A stretch of DNA of 64,000 bases from NCBI GenBank assembly GCA_024708885.1, contig JANJXT010000063.1, positions 62,001 through 126,000 on the forward strand, read 5' to 3'. The notes beneath the pieces are model-generated. The model had not been told where the DNA came from. It saw nothing but the letters and a program-made list of their open reading frames with translations, and did no database searches. Shown piece after piece: positions 25,341 through 34,344 of the stretch. Numbering within the stretch: the first letter of the stretch is position 1; every line of letters begins with the position of its first letter. Made by a program: the position numbers and the translations under genes. The stretch is from Thiobacillus sp. GTDB lineage: Bacteria > Pseudomonadota > Gammaproteobacteria > Burkholderiales > Thiobacillaceae.

Positions 25341-26231
25341 ATGTCGGTTCCAGCCGCCTATCTCGGCATCATCCTCATCTGGTCGACCACGCCGCTGGCG
25401 ATCCAGTGGAGCGCGCAGGGGGCGGGGTTCAGCTTCGCGGTGATGGCGCGCATGGTGATCGGGCTGGCGTTCTGCCTGGCGCTGCTGCGCGTCACGCGCA
25501 CGGTGATGCCGTGGCACGCTGCGGCGCGGCGCCTGTATGCGGCGAGCGGGATGGCGCTGTGCGCGTCGATGCTGTTCACCTACTGGGGCGCGCTCTACGT
25601 GCCGTCGGGGCTGATTTCGGTGATCTTCGGCCTGATGCCGCTCGCCGCCGGGGTGTTCTCCGCGCTGTGGCTCGCCGAGCGCACGCTGACGCCGCTGCGG
25701 CTTGCGGGGCTGGCGCTCGCGCTCGCCGGCCTGTGGTTGATCTTCGGCCAGCCATGGCCGGGGGCGGAGCGTGCCACGCTCGGCGCAGCGGCCGTGGTGG
25801 CGGGCCTGCTGCTGCAAGCGCTCGGACTGGTATGGACCAAGCGGCTGGGGGTGGGGGTTTCCTCGCTGGCGCTGACCACCGGCTCGCTTGCGGTGGCGGT
25901 GCCGGGTTTCGCGCTGGCGTGGCTGCTGTTCGACGGCGCGCGGCTGCCGGCAGAACTGTCCGCACGAACGGGCGCGGCGATCGTCTACCTCGGCGTCCTG
26001 GGTTCGGTGGTCGGCTTTACGCTTTACTACTTCGTCATCAAGCACCTCGACACCGGGCGCGTCGCGCTGATCGCGCTGCTCACGCCGGTCTCGGCCCTGC
26101 TCCTGGGGCAGACGCTCAACCACGAACGCATCCCGGCGATGGGTTGGGCCGGCATCGCGCTGATCGGTGCCGGCCTCGTGCTGTACGAATGGCGCGCCCT
26201 GCGCCCGTTGCGCCGACCCATTATTTCTTGA
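25341..26231 (+). CDS. EamA/DMT-family transporter
   Basis: The 296-residue membrane protein has ten hydrophobic spans in two EamA repeats (e.g. PSGLISVIFGLMPLAAGVFS and LTPVSALLLGQTL). Members export metabolites or take up nucleotides and amino acids; the substrate cannot be read from sequence. It begins 14 bases after rnk and converges on the next minus-strand gene, overlapping it by 11 bases. Confidence 0.83.
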   Translation: MSVPAAYLGIILIWSTTPLAIQWSAQGAGFSFAVMARMVIGLAFCLALLRVTRTVMPWHAAARRLYAASGMALCASMLFTYWGALYVPSGLISVIFGLMPLAAGVFSALWLAERTLTPLRLAGLALALAGLWLIFGQPWPGAERATLGAAAVVAGLLLQALGLVWTKRLGVGVSSLALTTGSLAVAVPGFALAWLLFDGARLPAELSARTGAAIVYLGVLGSVVGFTLYYFVIKHLDTGRVALIALLTPVSALLLGQTLNHERIPAMGWAGIALIGAGLVLYEWRALRPLRRPIIS

Positions 26232-26565
26232 ACAGGTCTTCGGGCGGCGCCGCGGTGTCCGGCTTGGCGGGCGCACCGCCGAACAGCGCATCGAGCGCGC
26301 TGCGGCTCGCCTGCGCCACCGCGACGCCGCCGCCCTTGTAGGCTTCGGGGCGCGGCACGAACCAGCCGCAATCGTTGGCGCGCGTCTTGTCGGCGACACG
26401 CTCGGCGGCGAGTTCGCGGCACTGCCCCGCGCGGTGGGCGTCGTAGTGGCGGCACAGCCGGCACACGTACAGATCGGCACGACAGCTCGGGCAGCTGTCG
26501 CGGCGGCCGAGCGGCAGCGGCATGCCGGCAAGGCTCGCGCCGCATTTCCAGCATTGCAGGCTCAT
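26221..26565 (-). CDS. small zinc-ribbon-like protein, function unknown
   Basis: The 114-residue product has CWKCGASLAG, CPSCRADLYVCRLC and then CRELAAE...NDCGWF. These two to three cysteine pairs suggest one or two zinc-binding knuckles. The remainder is a low-complexity, alanine-rich tail ending in FKK. The ATG at 26565 is chosen because translation upstream in the ORF loses this pattern. It is probably co-transcribed with mltB. Similar uncharacterised proteins occur in betaproteobacteria. Confidence 0.7.
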   Translation of the reverse strand: MSLQCWKCGASLAGMPLPLGRRDSCPSCRADLYVCRLCRHYDAHRAGQCRELAAERVADKTRANDCGWFVPRPEAYKGGGVAVAQASRSALDALFGGAPAKPDTAAPPEDLFKK

Positions 26566-26591
26566 GCGTTCACCTCGGTGCAGTGCCCATG

Positions 26592-27881
26592 TCAGTGCGC
26601 CGCGGACGGCGGTGGCGTCCCCTGCGCGAAGCGGCCTTCCGCACGCGCGGCGGCATGGGTCTGCTCGACGTGGGCGAACACGCCGGGGGCCGGATAACCG
26701 TCGGCCGGCAGGCCATGCACCACCTGGTAGCGGCGGATGGCCGACTGCGTCAGCGGGCCGAGCAGGCCGTCGGGCGTGCCGGTGTCGAAGCCCAGGTCGG
26801 TCAGCGCCTGCTGCAGTGCGGCGAGCTGCGCCGTGCTGAGCGCGCCGGGCTCGCCGGCGGCGGGGATCCCGGCGCCGCCGGCCAGACGCTCGCCGAGCTG
26901 CGCGACCGCCAGCGCGTAGTTCACCGAGCGGTTCCACTGCATCACCACGTCGAAGTTGTCGAACACCATGAAGGCCGGCCCCTGCCAGCCCTGCGGCAGC
27001 ACGATGGCGGCCCGTCCGGCGACCGCCGGCAGCGCGCCGCCGTCGGCGGCCGTGACGCCGCTCGCCACCCAGTTGGCGAGCGGCTGGCGGTTGGCAACGC
27101 GCGCGCGGCGCCAGTCGAAATCCTGCGGCAGGCGCACGGCGACGGCAATCGGCTCGCCGCTGCGCCAGCCGGCTTGCCGCAGATAGTTGCCGGCCGAGTA
27201 CAGCGCATCCGGCAGCGAGCCCCACAGGTCGATGCGGCCGTCGCCGTCGGCGTCGCGCGCGTAGGCGCGGAAGGTCGTCGGCATGAATTGCATGTGCCCC
27301 ATCGCGCCGGCCCACGAACCCTTCATGTCGGCCGCGGCGACGTGGCCGGCGTCGACGATGCGCAGGGCGTCGAGCAACTGGCGGCGGAAAAACGCGCTGC
27401 GCCGGCCGTCGTGCGCCAGCGTGGCGAGGCTGGCGGGAATGTTGAAACCGCCCATTTGCGCGCCGTAGTGCGTCTCCAGGCCCCAGAACGCGGCGAGCAC
27501 CGTCTTGGGCACGCCATACTGCGCGTCCACCGCGTCGAACAGTCCGGCGTTTGCCGAGAGCGCCGCCTGCCCGCGTGCGACCTGGGTCGCGGTGACGCGC
27601 CGCGCGAGATAGTCGGAGAAGGTTTGCAGGAATTCCGGCTGGCGGCGGTCGAGTTCGATCACGCGCTCGACGGGTTTCACGTCCGCCAGTGCGGCATCGA
27701 GCGTGGCGGCGGAAATGCCCTGCGCGGCGGCGTCCTGGCGGAAGGCGGCGAGCCAGTCGTCGAACGCGACCTGCGCGTGCGCGGGAAAAACCGTCCAGGC
27801 GGCGAGAAGCAGCGCGGTACGCACGGCCCGCTTCCGCAAGCGGGAGCGGGCGCGAACGCCAGGTCCAAACCGATCAACCAT
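26592..27881 (-). CDS. lytic murein transglycosylase B-type (MltB family)
   Basis: The 429-residue protein starts with a signal peptide (TALLLAAWTVFPAHA) and has the MltB catalytic domain, with the glutamate in FWGLETHYG and the block GSWAGAMGHMQFMPTTF. A C-terminal peptidoglycan-binding domain follows (LQQALTDLGFDTGTPDGLLG). It cleaves glycan strands in the periplasm to 1,6-anhydromuramyl products. The signal is not of the lipoprotein type seen in E. coli MltB. The ATG overlaps the end of the amidotransferase gene. Confidence 0.9.
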   Translation of the reverse strand: MVDRFGPGVRARSRLRKRAVRTALLLAAWTVFPAHAQVAFDDWLAAFRQDAAAQGISAATLDAALADVKPVERVIELDRRQPEFLQTFSDYLARRVTATQVARGQAALSANAGLFDAVDAQYGVPKTVLAAFWGLETHYGAQMGGFNIPASLATLAHDGRRSAFFRRQLLDALRIVDAGHVAAADMKGSWAGAMGHMQFMPTTFRAYARDADGDGRIDLWGSLPDALYSAGNYLRQAGWRSGEPIAVAVRLPQDFDWRRARVANRQPLANWVASGVTAADGGALPAVAGRAAIVLPQGWQGPAFMVFDNFDVVMQWNRSVNYALAVAQLGERLAGGAGIPAAGEPGALSTAQLAALQQALTDLGFDTGTPDGLLGPLTQSAIRRYQVVHGLPADGYPAPGVFAHVEQTHAAARAEGRFAQGTPPPSAAH

Positions 27882-29640
27882 GTTTCTGCAACCAGAATTC
27901 GAGCAGCGCCAGGTGCCACAGCTTGCTGCCCTGGATGCGGGTGTGGTGCTGCTCCGGCGCCGCGAGCAGCGTGTCGACGTAGGCGCGGTTGTAGAGCCCG
28001 CGCGCACGGCATGCGTGCGAATCGAGAATGTCGCGCATGAAATCGAGAAACTCGCCGCGCACGTATTTCAGCGCCGGCATGGGGAAATAGCCTTTCTTGC
28101 GGTCGATCACCGCGTCGGGAATCAGTCCTCGCGCAATCTCCTTCAGCACGTGCTTGCCCTCGGAGGCGAGTTTCAGTTCGGGCGGCATCGCCGCCGCAAG
28201 TTCGACCAGCTGGTGGTCGAGGAATGGCACGCGCGCTTCGAGCCCCCATGCCATGGTCATGTTGTCCACGCGCTTCACCGGGTCGTCGGTGATGAGCATG
28301 GTGGTGTCCATGCGCAATACCTGATCGATGAATTCGTCGGCAAAAGGTTCCGTGAGATGCGCGGCGACAAGTTCGCCGGTGTGATCCGGCCCGCGATACG
28401 CCGACTGCACCATCTCCAGGAATTCGTCGTGGTCGCGGTCGAAGTAATGCTTGCGGAAGCGTGCCAGCGCACTGCCCGTGGTTTCCGCCGCCATCCGTGG
28501 ATACCAGAAATAGCCGCCGAACACCTCGTCCGCGCCCTGGCCGCTCTGCACCACCTTCACCGTCTTGCTCACCTGCTCGGCGAGCAGGTAGAACGCCACC
28601 GCGTCCTGCGCGAACATCGGCTCGCTCATCGCATCGACCGCTTCGGGCAGGCGGCGCAGGACTTCGGCGTTGGGGATGAGGTACTTGTGGTGGCGCGTAC
28701 CGTACATCGCCGCCACCGGGTCGGAATACTCGAACTCGCTGCCGCGCTCCTCCGGCTGGTCCTCGAAGCCGACCGAGAAGGTCATCAGGTCCGGCACGCC
28801 CTGCTCGGCGAGCAGCGCGACCAGGAGGCTCGAATCAAGGCCGCCGGAGAGCAGCACGCCGACCTTGACGTCGGCAATCTCGATACGCTTCTTCACCGCC
28901 TGGCGAAGGCTTTCGTGGATCGCCTCGGTCCATTCGGCCGCACGCTTTGGCATCGCCGGGCGCTGCGCCTTCAGCGACCAGTAGCTGCGCTGCGCGATCT
29001 CGCCGCGCGCGTTCACCTTCATGGTGGCGCCGGGCGCGAGCTTGCGCACGCCCTGGTAGATCGTGCGCGGCGCCGGCACCACGGCATGCAGGGTGAAGAG
29101 ATGATGCAGCGCGACCGCGTCGATGCCGGTGTCGACGCCGCCCGCGGCGATGAGCGCCTGCGGCGTCGAGGCGAAACGGAACACCTGCGGCGTTGCGCTG
29201 AAGTAGAGCGGCTTGATGCCGAGGCGGTCGCGCGCGAGGAAAAGCGTGTCGCGGTTCCGGATGGCGAAGGCGAACATGCCGTGCAGGCGCTCGACGCAGG
29301 CCTCGCCCCACTCCAGCCAGGCGCGCAGGATGACCTCGGTGTCGCCGTCGGAATGGAAGGCGTGGCCGCGCGAGATCAGCTCGGCGCGCAGCTCCGGGTA
29401 GTTGTAGATGGTGCCGTTGAACACCAGCGCGGCGCCGGTCGCGGCGTCGACCATCGGCTGCGCCGAGCGCGGCGACAGGTCGATGATCGCCAGGCGCCGA
29501 TGGCCCAGCCGCAGCGCGCCGTCGGCATGCTGCCCCTCGGCGTCGGGCCCGCGCCGCGCCAGCCGGGCAAGCATGCGCGCCATGGTGTCCGCAGCGGGCG
29601 CCTGGCCGTCGAAACGAAATTCACCTGCTATGCCGCACAT
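27874..29640 (-). CDS. N-acetylglutaminylglutamine amidotransferase-like (AsnB family)
   Basis: The 588-residue protein has an N-terminal class II glutaminase (MCGIAGE, catalytic Cys2; RGPDAEG; FNGTIYNY) and an asparagine synthetase-like PP-loop domain (VGVLLSGGLDSSLL). Several stretches (VVQSGQGADEVFGGY, RKKGYFPMPALKY, GSKLWHLALLEFWLQ) fit the NAGGN amidotransferase subgroup used to make an osmoprotectant dipeptide amide. The usual neighbour acetyltransferase and peptidase genes are not adjacent. Plain asparagine synthetase activity cannot be excluded. Last 8 bases overlap mltB. Confidence 0.78.
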   Translation of the reverse strand: MCGIAGEFRFDGQAPAADTMARMLARLARRGPDAEGQHADGALRLGHRRLAIIDLSPRSAQPMVDAATGAALVFNGTIYNYPELRAELISRGHAFHSDGDTEVILRAWLEWGEACVERLHGMFAFAIRNRDTLFLARDRLGIKPLYFSATPQVFRFASTPQALIAAGGVDTGIDAVALHHLFTLHAVVPAPRTIYQGVRKLAPGATMKVNARGEIAQRSYWSLKAQRPAMPKRAAEWTEAIHESLRQAVKKRIEIADVKVGVLLSGGLDSSLLVALLAEQGVPDLMTFSVGFEDQPEERGSEFEYSDPVAAMYGTRHHKYLIPNAEVLRRLPEAVDAMSEPMFAQDAVAFYLLAEQVSKTVKVVQSGQGADEVFGGYFWYPRMAAETTGSALARFRKHYFDRDHDEFLEMVQSAYRGPDHTGELVAAHLTEPFADEFIDQVLRMDTTMLITDDPVKRVDNMTMAWGLEARVPFLDHQLVELAAAMPPELKLASEGKHVLKEIARGLIPDAVIDRKKGYFPMPALKYVRGEFLDFMRDILDSHACRARGLYNRAYVDTLLAAPEQHHTRIQGSKLWHLALLEFWLQKHG

Positions 29641-29661
29641 GTCTTTGCAAAATCGGTTCTA

Positions 29662-29706
29662 TCCGCGAAGGGCGCGAAGCAAAGCATGTGGCGTTCCCTT
29701 CGCGGA
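29662..29706. terminator. inverted repeat between srkA and amidotransferase gene
   Basis: TCCGCGAAGGG and CCCTTCGCGGA form a perfect 11-bp inverted repeat with a 23-base loop, in the 74-base gap between the two genes. It lacks a T-run, so a terminator is only one option; an RNA processing signal or a short repeat also fits. Confidence 0.45.
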
Positions 29707-29714
29707 CAAGACAA

Positions 29715-30701
29715 TCAAACCACCAGCGGCGGCTCGTCCATCAGCGCGATCTGCTCGCGCAACTCGAGGATACGCGCCTGCCAGTACTGCTGCGTATTGA
29801 ACCACGGAAACGCGGCGGGGAAGGCAGGATCGTCCCAGCGCCGCGCGAGCCAGGCGGCGTAATGCAACAGGCGCAGGGTGCGCAGCGCCTCCACCAGGTG
29901 CAGTTCGCGTGCGTCGAAGTCCATGAAATCCTCGTAGCCCGCGAGGATTTCGGCGAACTGCGCCTGCTGTTGTTCGCGTTCGCCCGACAGCAGCATCCAC
30001 AGATCCTGTACCGCGGGCCCCATGCGGGCGTCGTCGAAATCGACGAAATGCGGCCCGCCCTCCGTCCACAGCACGTTGCCGGCGTGGCAGTCGCCGTGCA
30101 GGCGGATCGCGCGCACGTCGCCGGCGCGCGCGTAGCAGTGCGCGACGCTGGCGAGCGCGTGCTCGACCACGCTGTCCCAGGCGGCGGCGAGGTCGGCTGG
30201 CAGCCAGTCGCCGCGCTTGAGGAAATCGCGCGAGGCGAGGCCAAAACCTTCAAGATCGAGCGTGGGACGGTGCGTGAAGGGCGCTGTCGCACCGACGGCG
30301 TGAATGCGCCCAAGGAAACGGCCCATGCGTTCCAGCGTGCCGGCGCGGTCGAATTCGGGCATGCGCCCGCCCTGCTTCGGATACACGGCGAAGCGAAAGC
30401 CGGCGTGGGTGTGCAGGGTGGCCGCGTGCAACACGAGCGGCGGCACCGCCGGGATCTCGCGCGCCGCCAGTTCAGCGACGAAGGCGTGCTCCTCGCGGAT
30501 CGCCGCATCGGACCAGCGCCCGGGCCGGTAGAACTTCACCACCACCGGCGCCGCGTCCTCGACGCCCATCTGATACACGCGGTTCTCGTAGCTGTTCAGC
30601 GCCAGCAGGCGGCCGTCGGCCTTGAGGCCGGTGCTGTCGAGCGCGTCGAGCGCGACGTCCGGCGTCAGTGCGGCATAGGGATGGGGCGAGGGTGTCGTCA
30701 C
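29715..30701 (-). CDS. srkA: stress response kinase A (YihE-like)
   Basis: The 328-residue protein belongs to the APH/choline-kinase fold. It has NSYENRVYQMGVEDAAPVVV near the N-terminus, the catalytic LHGDCHAGNVLW and the metal-binding VDFDDARMGPAVQDLW. This full signature is that of SrkA/RdoA, a Ser/Thr kinase proposed to counter programmed death under stress. It is divergent from nrdJ, with only 45 bases between the starts. Confidence 0.92.
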   Translation of the reverse strand: MTTPSPHPYAALTPDVALDALDSTGLKADGRLLALNSYENRVYQMGVEDAAPVVVKFYRPGRWSDAAIREEHAFVAELAAREIPAVPPLVLHAATLHTHAGFRFAVYPKQGGRMPEFDRAGTLERMGRFLGRIHAVGATAPFTHRPTLDLEGFGLASRDFLKRGDWLPADLAAAWDSVVEHALASVAHCYARAGDVRAIRLHGDCHAGNVLWTEGGPHFVDFDDARMGPAVQDLWMLLSGEREQQQAQFAEILAGYEDFMDFDARELHLVEALRTLRLLHYAAWLARRWDDPAFPAAFPWFNTQQYWQARILELREQIALMDEPPLVV

Positions 30702-30746
30702 GAGTCAGGCGAAGCGGCTATGCTCAAAACAGTCGGAGCCCCCATA

Positions 30747-32582
30747 ATGCCTGAAACACCGTTGAGCGGGCCGCGCATGACGACGAACGATCCCTTCCGC
30801 ATGGAGCTTTCCCGCCACGTCTGGGCAACACGCTACCGTGCGCCGGGCGAGGCGGACCTCCGCGCGAGCTGGCGGCGCGTGGCGCGCGCGGTCGCGGCGG
30901 CGGAAACGGCCGACCGCGATGGGTGGGCGGCGCGCTTTGCCGCGCTGCTGGACGGCTTCCGCTTCCTCCCCGGCGGACGCATCCTCGCCGGCGCCGGCAC
31001 CGGCCACCGCGTGACGCTGCTCAACTGCTTCGTCATGGGCCACATCGCCGACACCCTGGAATCGATCTTCGAGGCGCTGAAGGAAGGCGCGCTCACCATG
31101 CAGCACGGCGGCGGCATCGGCTACGATTTTTCCACGCTGCGCCCTGCGGGAACGGTGGCGCACGCGTCCAGCACCATCGCCTCGGGGCCGGTGTCGTTCA
31201 TGCGCATCTGGGACGCGATGTGCGCGACCATGCTGTCGACGGGCGCGCGGCGCGGCGCGATGATGGCGACGCTGCGCTGCGACCATCCGGACATCGAAAC
31301 CTTCGTCGACGCCAAGCGCGACCCGGCGACGCTGCGTCATTTCAATCTGTCGGTGCAGGTGAGCGATGCCTTCATGGCGGCCGTGGCCGCCGACGCCGAC
31401 TGGCCGCTGGTGTTTCCGCTGCGCGCTGACGCGCCCGCCGGCGGTGCGGCGGTCGAGCGCCGCTGGAGCGGCAGTGCGGCGCCAGTGCCGTGCGCGGTGG
31501 CACGCACCCTCAAGGCGCGCGAACTGTGGCAGCGCATCCTGCGCGCGGCCTACGACACCGCCGAGCCGGGCGTGCTGTTCGTCGACACCATCAACCGCGA
31601 CAACACCCTGGCGCACCAGGAGCATCTCAGCGCCACCAATCCCTGCGGCGAGATTCCGCTGCCGCCCTACGGCGCCTGCGATCTCGGCTCCCTCAATCTT
31701 GCCGCCTTCGTCACCGCGCCCTTCGAGGCCGACGCGCGGCTCGACCTCGCCGCGCTCGCCGACGCGGCCGCGCAGGCGGTGCGCTTTCTCGACGACGTCA
31801 TCGACGTGTCGCGCTATCCGCTGCCGGCGCAGGCCGACGAGGCACGGCGCAAGCGCCGCATCGGCCTCGGCATCACCGGGCTCGCCGACGCGCTCATCCT
31901 GCTCGGCCTCGCCTACGACAGCGATGCCGCGCGCACCCTTGCTGCAGCGGCCCTGCGCAGCGTGCGCGACGCCGCGTACCGCGCCTCGATCGCCCTGGCA
32001 CAGGAGAAAGGCGCGTTTCCCGCGTTCGAGTGCGACGCCCATCTCGCCAGCGGTTTCGCCACGCGCCTGCCCGCCGACATCCGCGACGCCATCGCCCGAC
32101 ACGGCCTGCGCAACAGCCACCTGCTGGCGATCGCGCCGGCCGGCACCATCAGCCTGCTCGCCAACAACGTGTCGAGCGGGATCGAGCCGGTGTTCGCGGC
32201 CGAGGCCGAGCGCCGCGTGCTGCATGCGGACGGCGGCTACCGCAGCCATCGCGTCGTCGACTACGCCTGGCAGTGCTGGCAGGCACGCAGCGGCACGGGC
32301 GCGCCGCCGGCCTTCGTCGAAGCGCGCCAGCTCGACCCGCGCGCGCATCTGGCGATGCAGGCGGCGTTGCAGCCTTTCGTCGACAACGCGATTTCGAAGA
32401 CCATCAACGTCGCCGCCGACACGCCGTTCGAGCGCTTCGCCGATCTCTATCGCGAGGCACACGCGCTGGGGCTGAAAGGCTGCACCGTGTTCCGCCCCAA
32501 CCCGGTGACCGGCGCCATCCTCAGCGCGCCGGACGCCGCCGAGCGCGTGCAGTGCTGCGGCATCGAGCGCGAGGCGGATTGA
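30747..32582 (+). CDS. nrdJ: adenosylcobalamin-dependent (class II) ribonucleotide reductase
   Basis: The 611-residue product has the class II NrdJ pattern: FLPGGRILAGAGT, GGGIGYDFSTLRP, NPCGEIPLPPYGACDLGS and APAGTISLLANNVSSGIEP. It ends with a redox-type segment, CCGIER. The enzyme reduces ribonucleotides using coenzyme B12, independent of oxygen. The ATG at 30747 (GGAG upstream) is preferred; another in-frame ATG at 30777 (MTTNDPFRMELS) matches family starts equally well. I saw no cobalamin riboswitch in the short gap to srkA. Confidence 0.93.
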   Translation: MPETPLSGPRMTTNDPFRMELSRHVWATRYRAPGEADLRASWRRVARAVAAAETADRDGWAARFAALLDGFRFLPGGRILAGAGTGHRVTLLNCFVMGHIADTLESIFEALKEGALTMQHGGGIGYDFSTLRPAGTVAHASSTIASGPVSFMRIWDAMCATMLSTGARRGAMMATLRCDHPDIETFVDAKRDPATLRHFNLSVQVSDAFMAAVAADADWPLVFPLRADAPAGGAAVERRWSGSAAPVPCAVARTLKARELWQRILRAAYDTAEPGVLFVDTINRDNTLAHQEHLSATNPCGEIPLPPYGACDLGSLNLAAFVTAPFEADARLDLAALADAAAQAVRFLDDVIDVSRYPLPAQADEARRKRRIGLGITGLADALILLGLAYDSDAARTLAAAALRSVRDAAYRASIALAQEKGAFPAFECDAHLASGFATRLPADIRDAIARHGLRNSHLLAIAPAGTISLLANNVSSGIEPVFAAEAERRVLHADGGYRSHRVVDYAWQCWQARSGTGAPPAFVEARQLDPRAHLAMQAALQPFVDNAISKTINVAADTPFERFADLYREAHALGLKGCTVFRPNPVTGAILSAPDAAERVQCCGIEREAD

Positions 32583-32586
32583 CATC

Positions 32587-33525
32587 ATGAGCACCGCCTC
32601 CCGGCCGCGCATCGGCCTCGTCCTGGGCAGCGGTTCGGCACGCGGCTGGGCACACATCGGCGTCATCCGTGCGCTGGCCGACGCCGGCATCGAGCCCGAC
32701 GCGGTCTGCGGCACCTCGATCGGCGCGCTGGTCGGTGCCGCCTACGCCGCCGGCGAGCTCGACCGGCTGGAGGCCTGGGTGCGCAGCCTGCGCCTGCAAA
32801 CGGTGGTGCGTTTCCTCGACGTGTCGCTCAACGGCGGCCTCATCAAGGGCGAGAAGCTCATCACCTTTTTCCGCGAGCATTTCGTCGACCGCGACATACA
32901 GGAGCTCGGGCGGCCGTTCGGCGCGGTGGCCACCGACCTCGCGCGCGGCGGCGAAGTGTGGCTGCGCGAGGGGGGCGTGTCCGACGCGGTGCGCGCATCG
33001 ATCGCGCTGCCCGGGCTGTTCACCCCGGCGCATCGCAACGGTGTGTGGCTGGTCGACGGCGGCCTGGTCAATCCGGTGCCGGTGTCGCTGGCACGCGCGA
33101 TGGGCGCGGACGTGGTGATCGCGGTCGATCTCAACTCCGACCTGCTCGGACGCCACCTCAAGCCCAAACCCGCGGCGCGCGCGAAGCAGGGCGGCCACGC
33201 AGCGGCCGTCGACAACGTGCTCGCACGCATCCAGTCGGGCATGTCGCAGCTCGGTTTCAACGGCAACGCTTCGGCGGACGAACCCCCACCCCCCATGCTC
33301 GACGTCGTCGCCAGCAGCATCAACATCATGCAGGTGTTCATCACCCGCAGGCGGCTGGCCGGCGAGCCGGCCGACGTGCTGGTGGCGCCGCGGCTCGCCA
33401 GTTTCGGGTTGATGGAGTTCCACCGCGCCGCCAGCGCGATCGACATCGGACGGCGCGCCACCGAGGCGGTGCTGGCCGACCTGCGGACACGGATCGACGG
33501 CAGCGGAACGGCTACGCAGCGCTGA
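32587..33525 (+). CDS. patatin-like phospholipase (RssA/NTE-type)
   Basis: The 312-residue hydrolase carries the oxyanion loop GSGSARGWAHIG, the nucleophile elbow GTSIG and the Asp of the dyad in DGGLVNPVP. This is the bacterial RssA/YchK-type patatin, a serine acyl hydrolase on lipids. It starts four bases after nrdJ and is probably co-transcribed. Its last 14 bases overlap the truncated rnk relic on the other strand. Confidence 0.9.
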   Translation: MSTASRPRIGLVLGSGSARGWAHIGVIRALADAGIEPDAVCGTSIGALVGAAYAAGELDRLEAWVRSLRLQTVVRFLDVSLNGGLIKGEKLITFFREHFVDRDIQELGRPFGAVATDLARGGEVWLREGGVSDAVRASIALPGLFTPAHRNGVWLVDGGLVNPVPVSLARAMGADVVIAVDLNSDLLGRHLKPKPAARAKQGGHAAAVDNVLARIQSGMSQLGFNGNASADEPPPPMLDVVASSINIMQVFITRRRLAGEPADVLVAPRLASFGLMEFHRAASAIDIGRRATEAVLADLRTRIDGSGTATQR

Positions 33526-33630
33526 GCGTCTGCAGGCTCTCGGCCGCGGCCTCGCGCCCGGCCGGCTCGACCACGAAGCGCACGCGCGAATTCATCGTCA
33601 CCACGTCGGGCGGCATCGCCTCGGGCCGCG
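33512..33630 (-). pseudogene. truncated duplicate of rnk
   Basis: Read on the minus strand, AMPPDVVTMNSRVRFVVEPA is identical to residues 50-69 of the intact rnk product (24911-25327). It is followed by twelve unrelated codons and a TAG, giving a 34-codon remnant. The coiled coil and the catalytic-domain-like C-terminus are missing. The hairpin that precedes it (33630-33666) also matches the one before rnk, so leader and gene were duplicated together and then deleted. Confidence 0.8.
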
Positions 33631-33666
33631 CGAAAAGAAAACCGCCCGAGCCGAGGCCCGGGCGGT
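33630..33666 (-). terminator. hairpin upstream of rnk relic; possible prepilin-operon terminator
   Basis: On the minus strand ACCGCCC...GGGCGGT is followed by TTTTCTTTT. It resembles the rnk leader hairpin at 24847-24880. It lies about 50 bases after the stop of the prepilin gene and could end that transcript. Confidence 0.65.
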
Positions 33667-33716
33667 GTTGCGAGAGCCTATGGCATCGAAACCCGGGGCG
33701 GGCCGGCCGCCGCGCG

Positions 33717-34331
33717 TCAAAGCGCCACGGCGAAATGCCGCAAGCGCGTTTTCTCGCTGCCCGGCGCCAGGCACGCGTCGTCCGCCCTGACGCTGCCCGC
33801 CGAGAGTAGGCCGTCGTCGATCTTGCGGTCGATTTCGAGGGCGACGTCGCAGGGGACATTGTCGAAAACCAGCACGTTGCGGATCTGCGGCGGGTTGCTG
33901 AACGACACGCCGGCATCGGCCGTGCGCTTGAGGGACACGGCGCCCAGGCGGGTTTTGATCTGCTCGTCCGGGTCGCCGCGGATCAGTCCGGCGCGGATGA
34001 GCTGTTCGCTGGCGCACCTCGACTCGTTTTGCTCGATGTCGCCGTTGCCGTTGCCGCCCCCCGAGCCGCCCCTGCGGCAGTCGCCCCGCACGCCGGGGAT
34101 TTCCGGATGGTTCTTGTCCACCGGAAAATCGCCCGGCAGATAGCGGTAGCGCTGCCGGAACGTCGCCACGGCGGCGCGCAAATCCTTGATCGCGGCAATC
34201 GCCTCGGCGACGGCGGCCCGGTCGAGGACCGTCTGGCTGCGCAGGATCGCCACCGACAGGATGGCGATGACGGTCAGCACGATCGCTAGCTCCACCAGCG
34301 AGAAACCGCGTTCCCGGCCCGGACGCCTCAC
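33717..34331 (-). CDS. type IV pilin-like prepilin (minor pseudopilin type)
   Basis: A GTG start at 34331 gives a short basic leader, then the prepilin peptidase site ERG|FSLVELAIVLTV, and a single hydrophobic helix. The rest (about 180 residues) is a pilin-like globular domain with LPGDFPVDKNHPEIPG and a glycine-rich GGSGGGNGNG loop. Two Cys pairs might form disulfides. It is the third gene of a prepilin block with a 66-residue membrane protein. The longer ORF start overlaps that gene and would put extra residues before the leader, so I reject it. Confidence 0.85.
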   Translation of the reverse strand: MRRPGRERGFSLVELAIVLTVIAILSVAILRSQTVLDRAAVAEAIAAIKDLRAAVATFRQRYRYLPGDFPVDKNHPEIPGVRGDCRRGGSGGGNGNGDIEQNESRCASEQLIRAGLIRGDPDEQIKTRLGAVSLKRTADAGVSFSNPPQIRNVLVFDNVPCDVALEIDRKIDDGLLSAGSVRADDACLAPGSEKTRLRHFAVAL

Positions 34332-34344
34332 GCCGCCGCGCCCC

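Noticed and set aside
30702-30746. cobalamin riboswitch before nrdJ
   Set aside because: Only 45 bases separate srkA and nrdJ and no B12-box-like sequence is seen.
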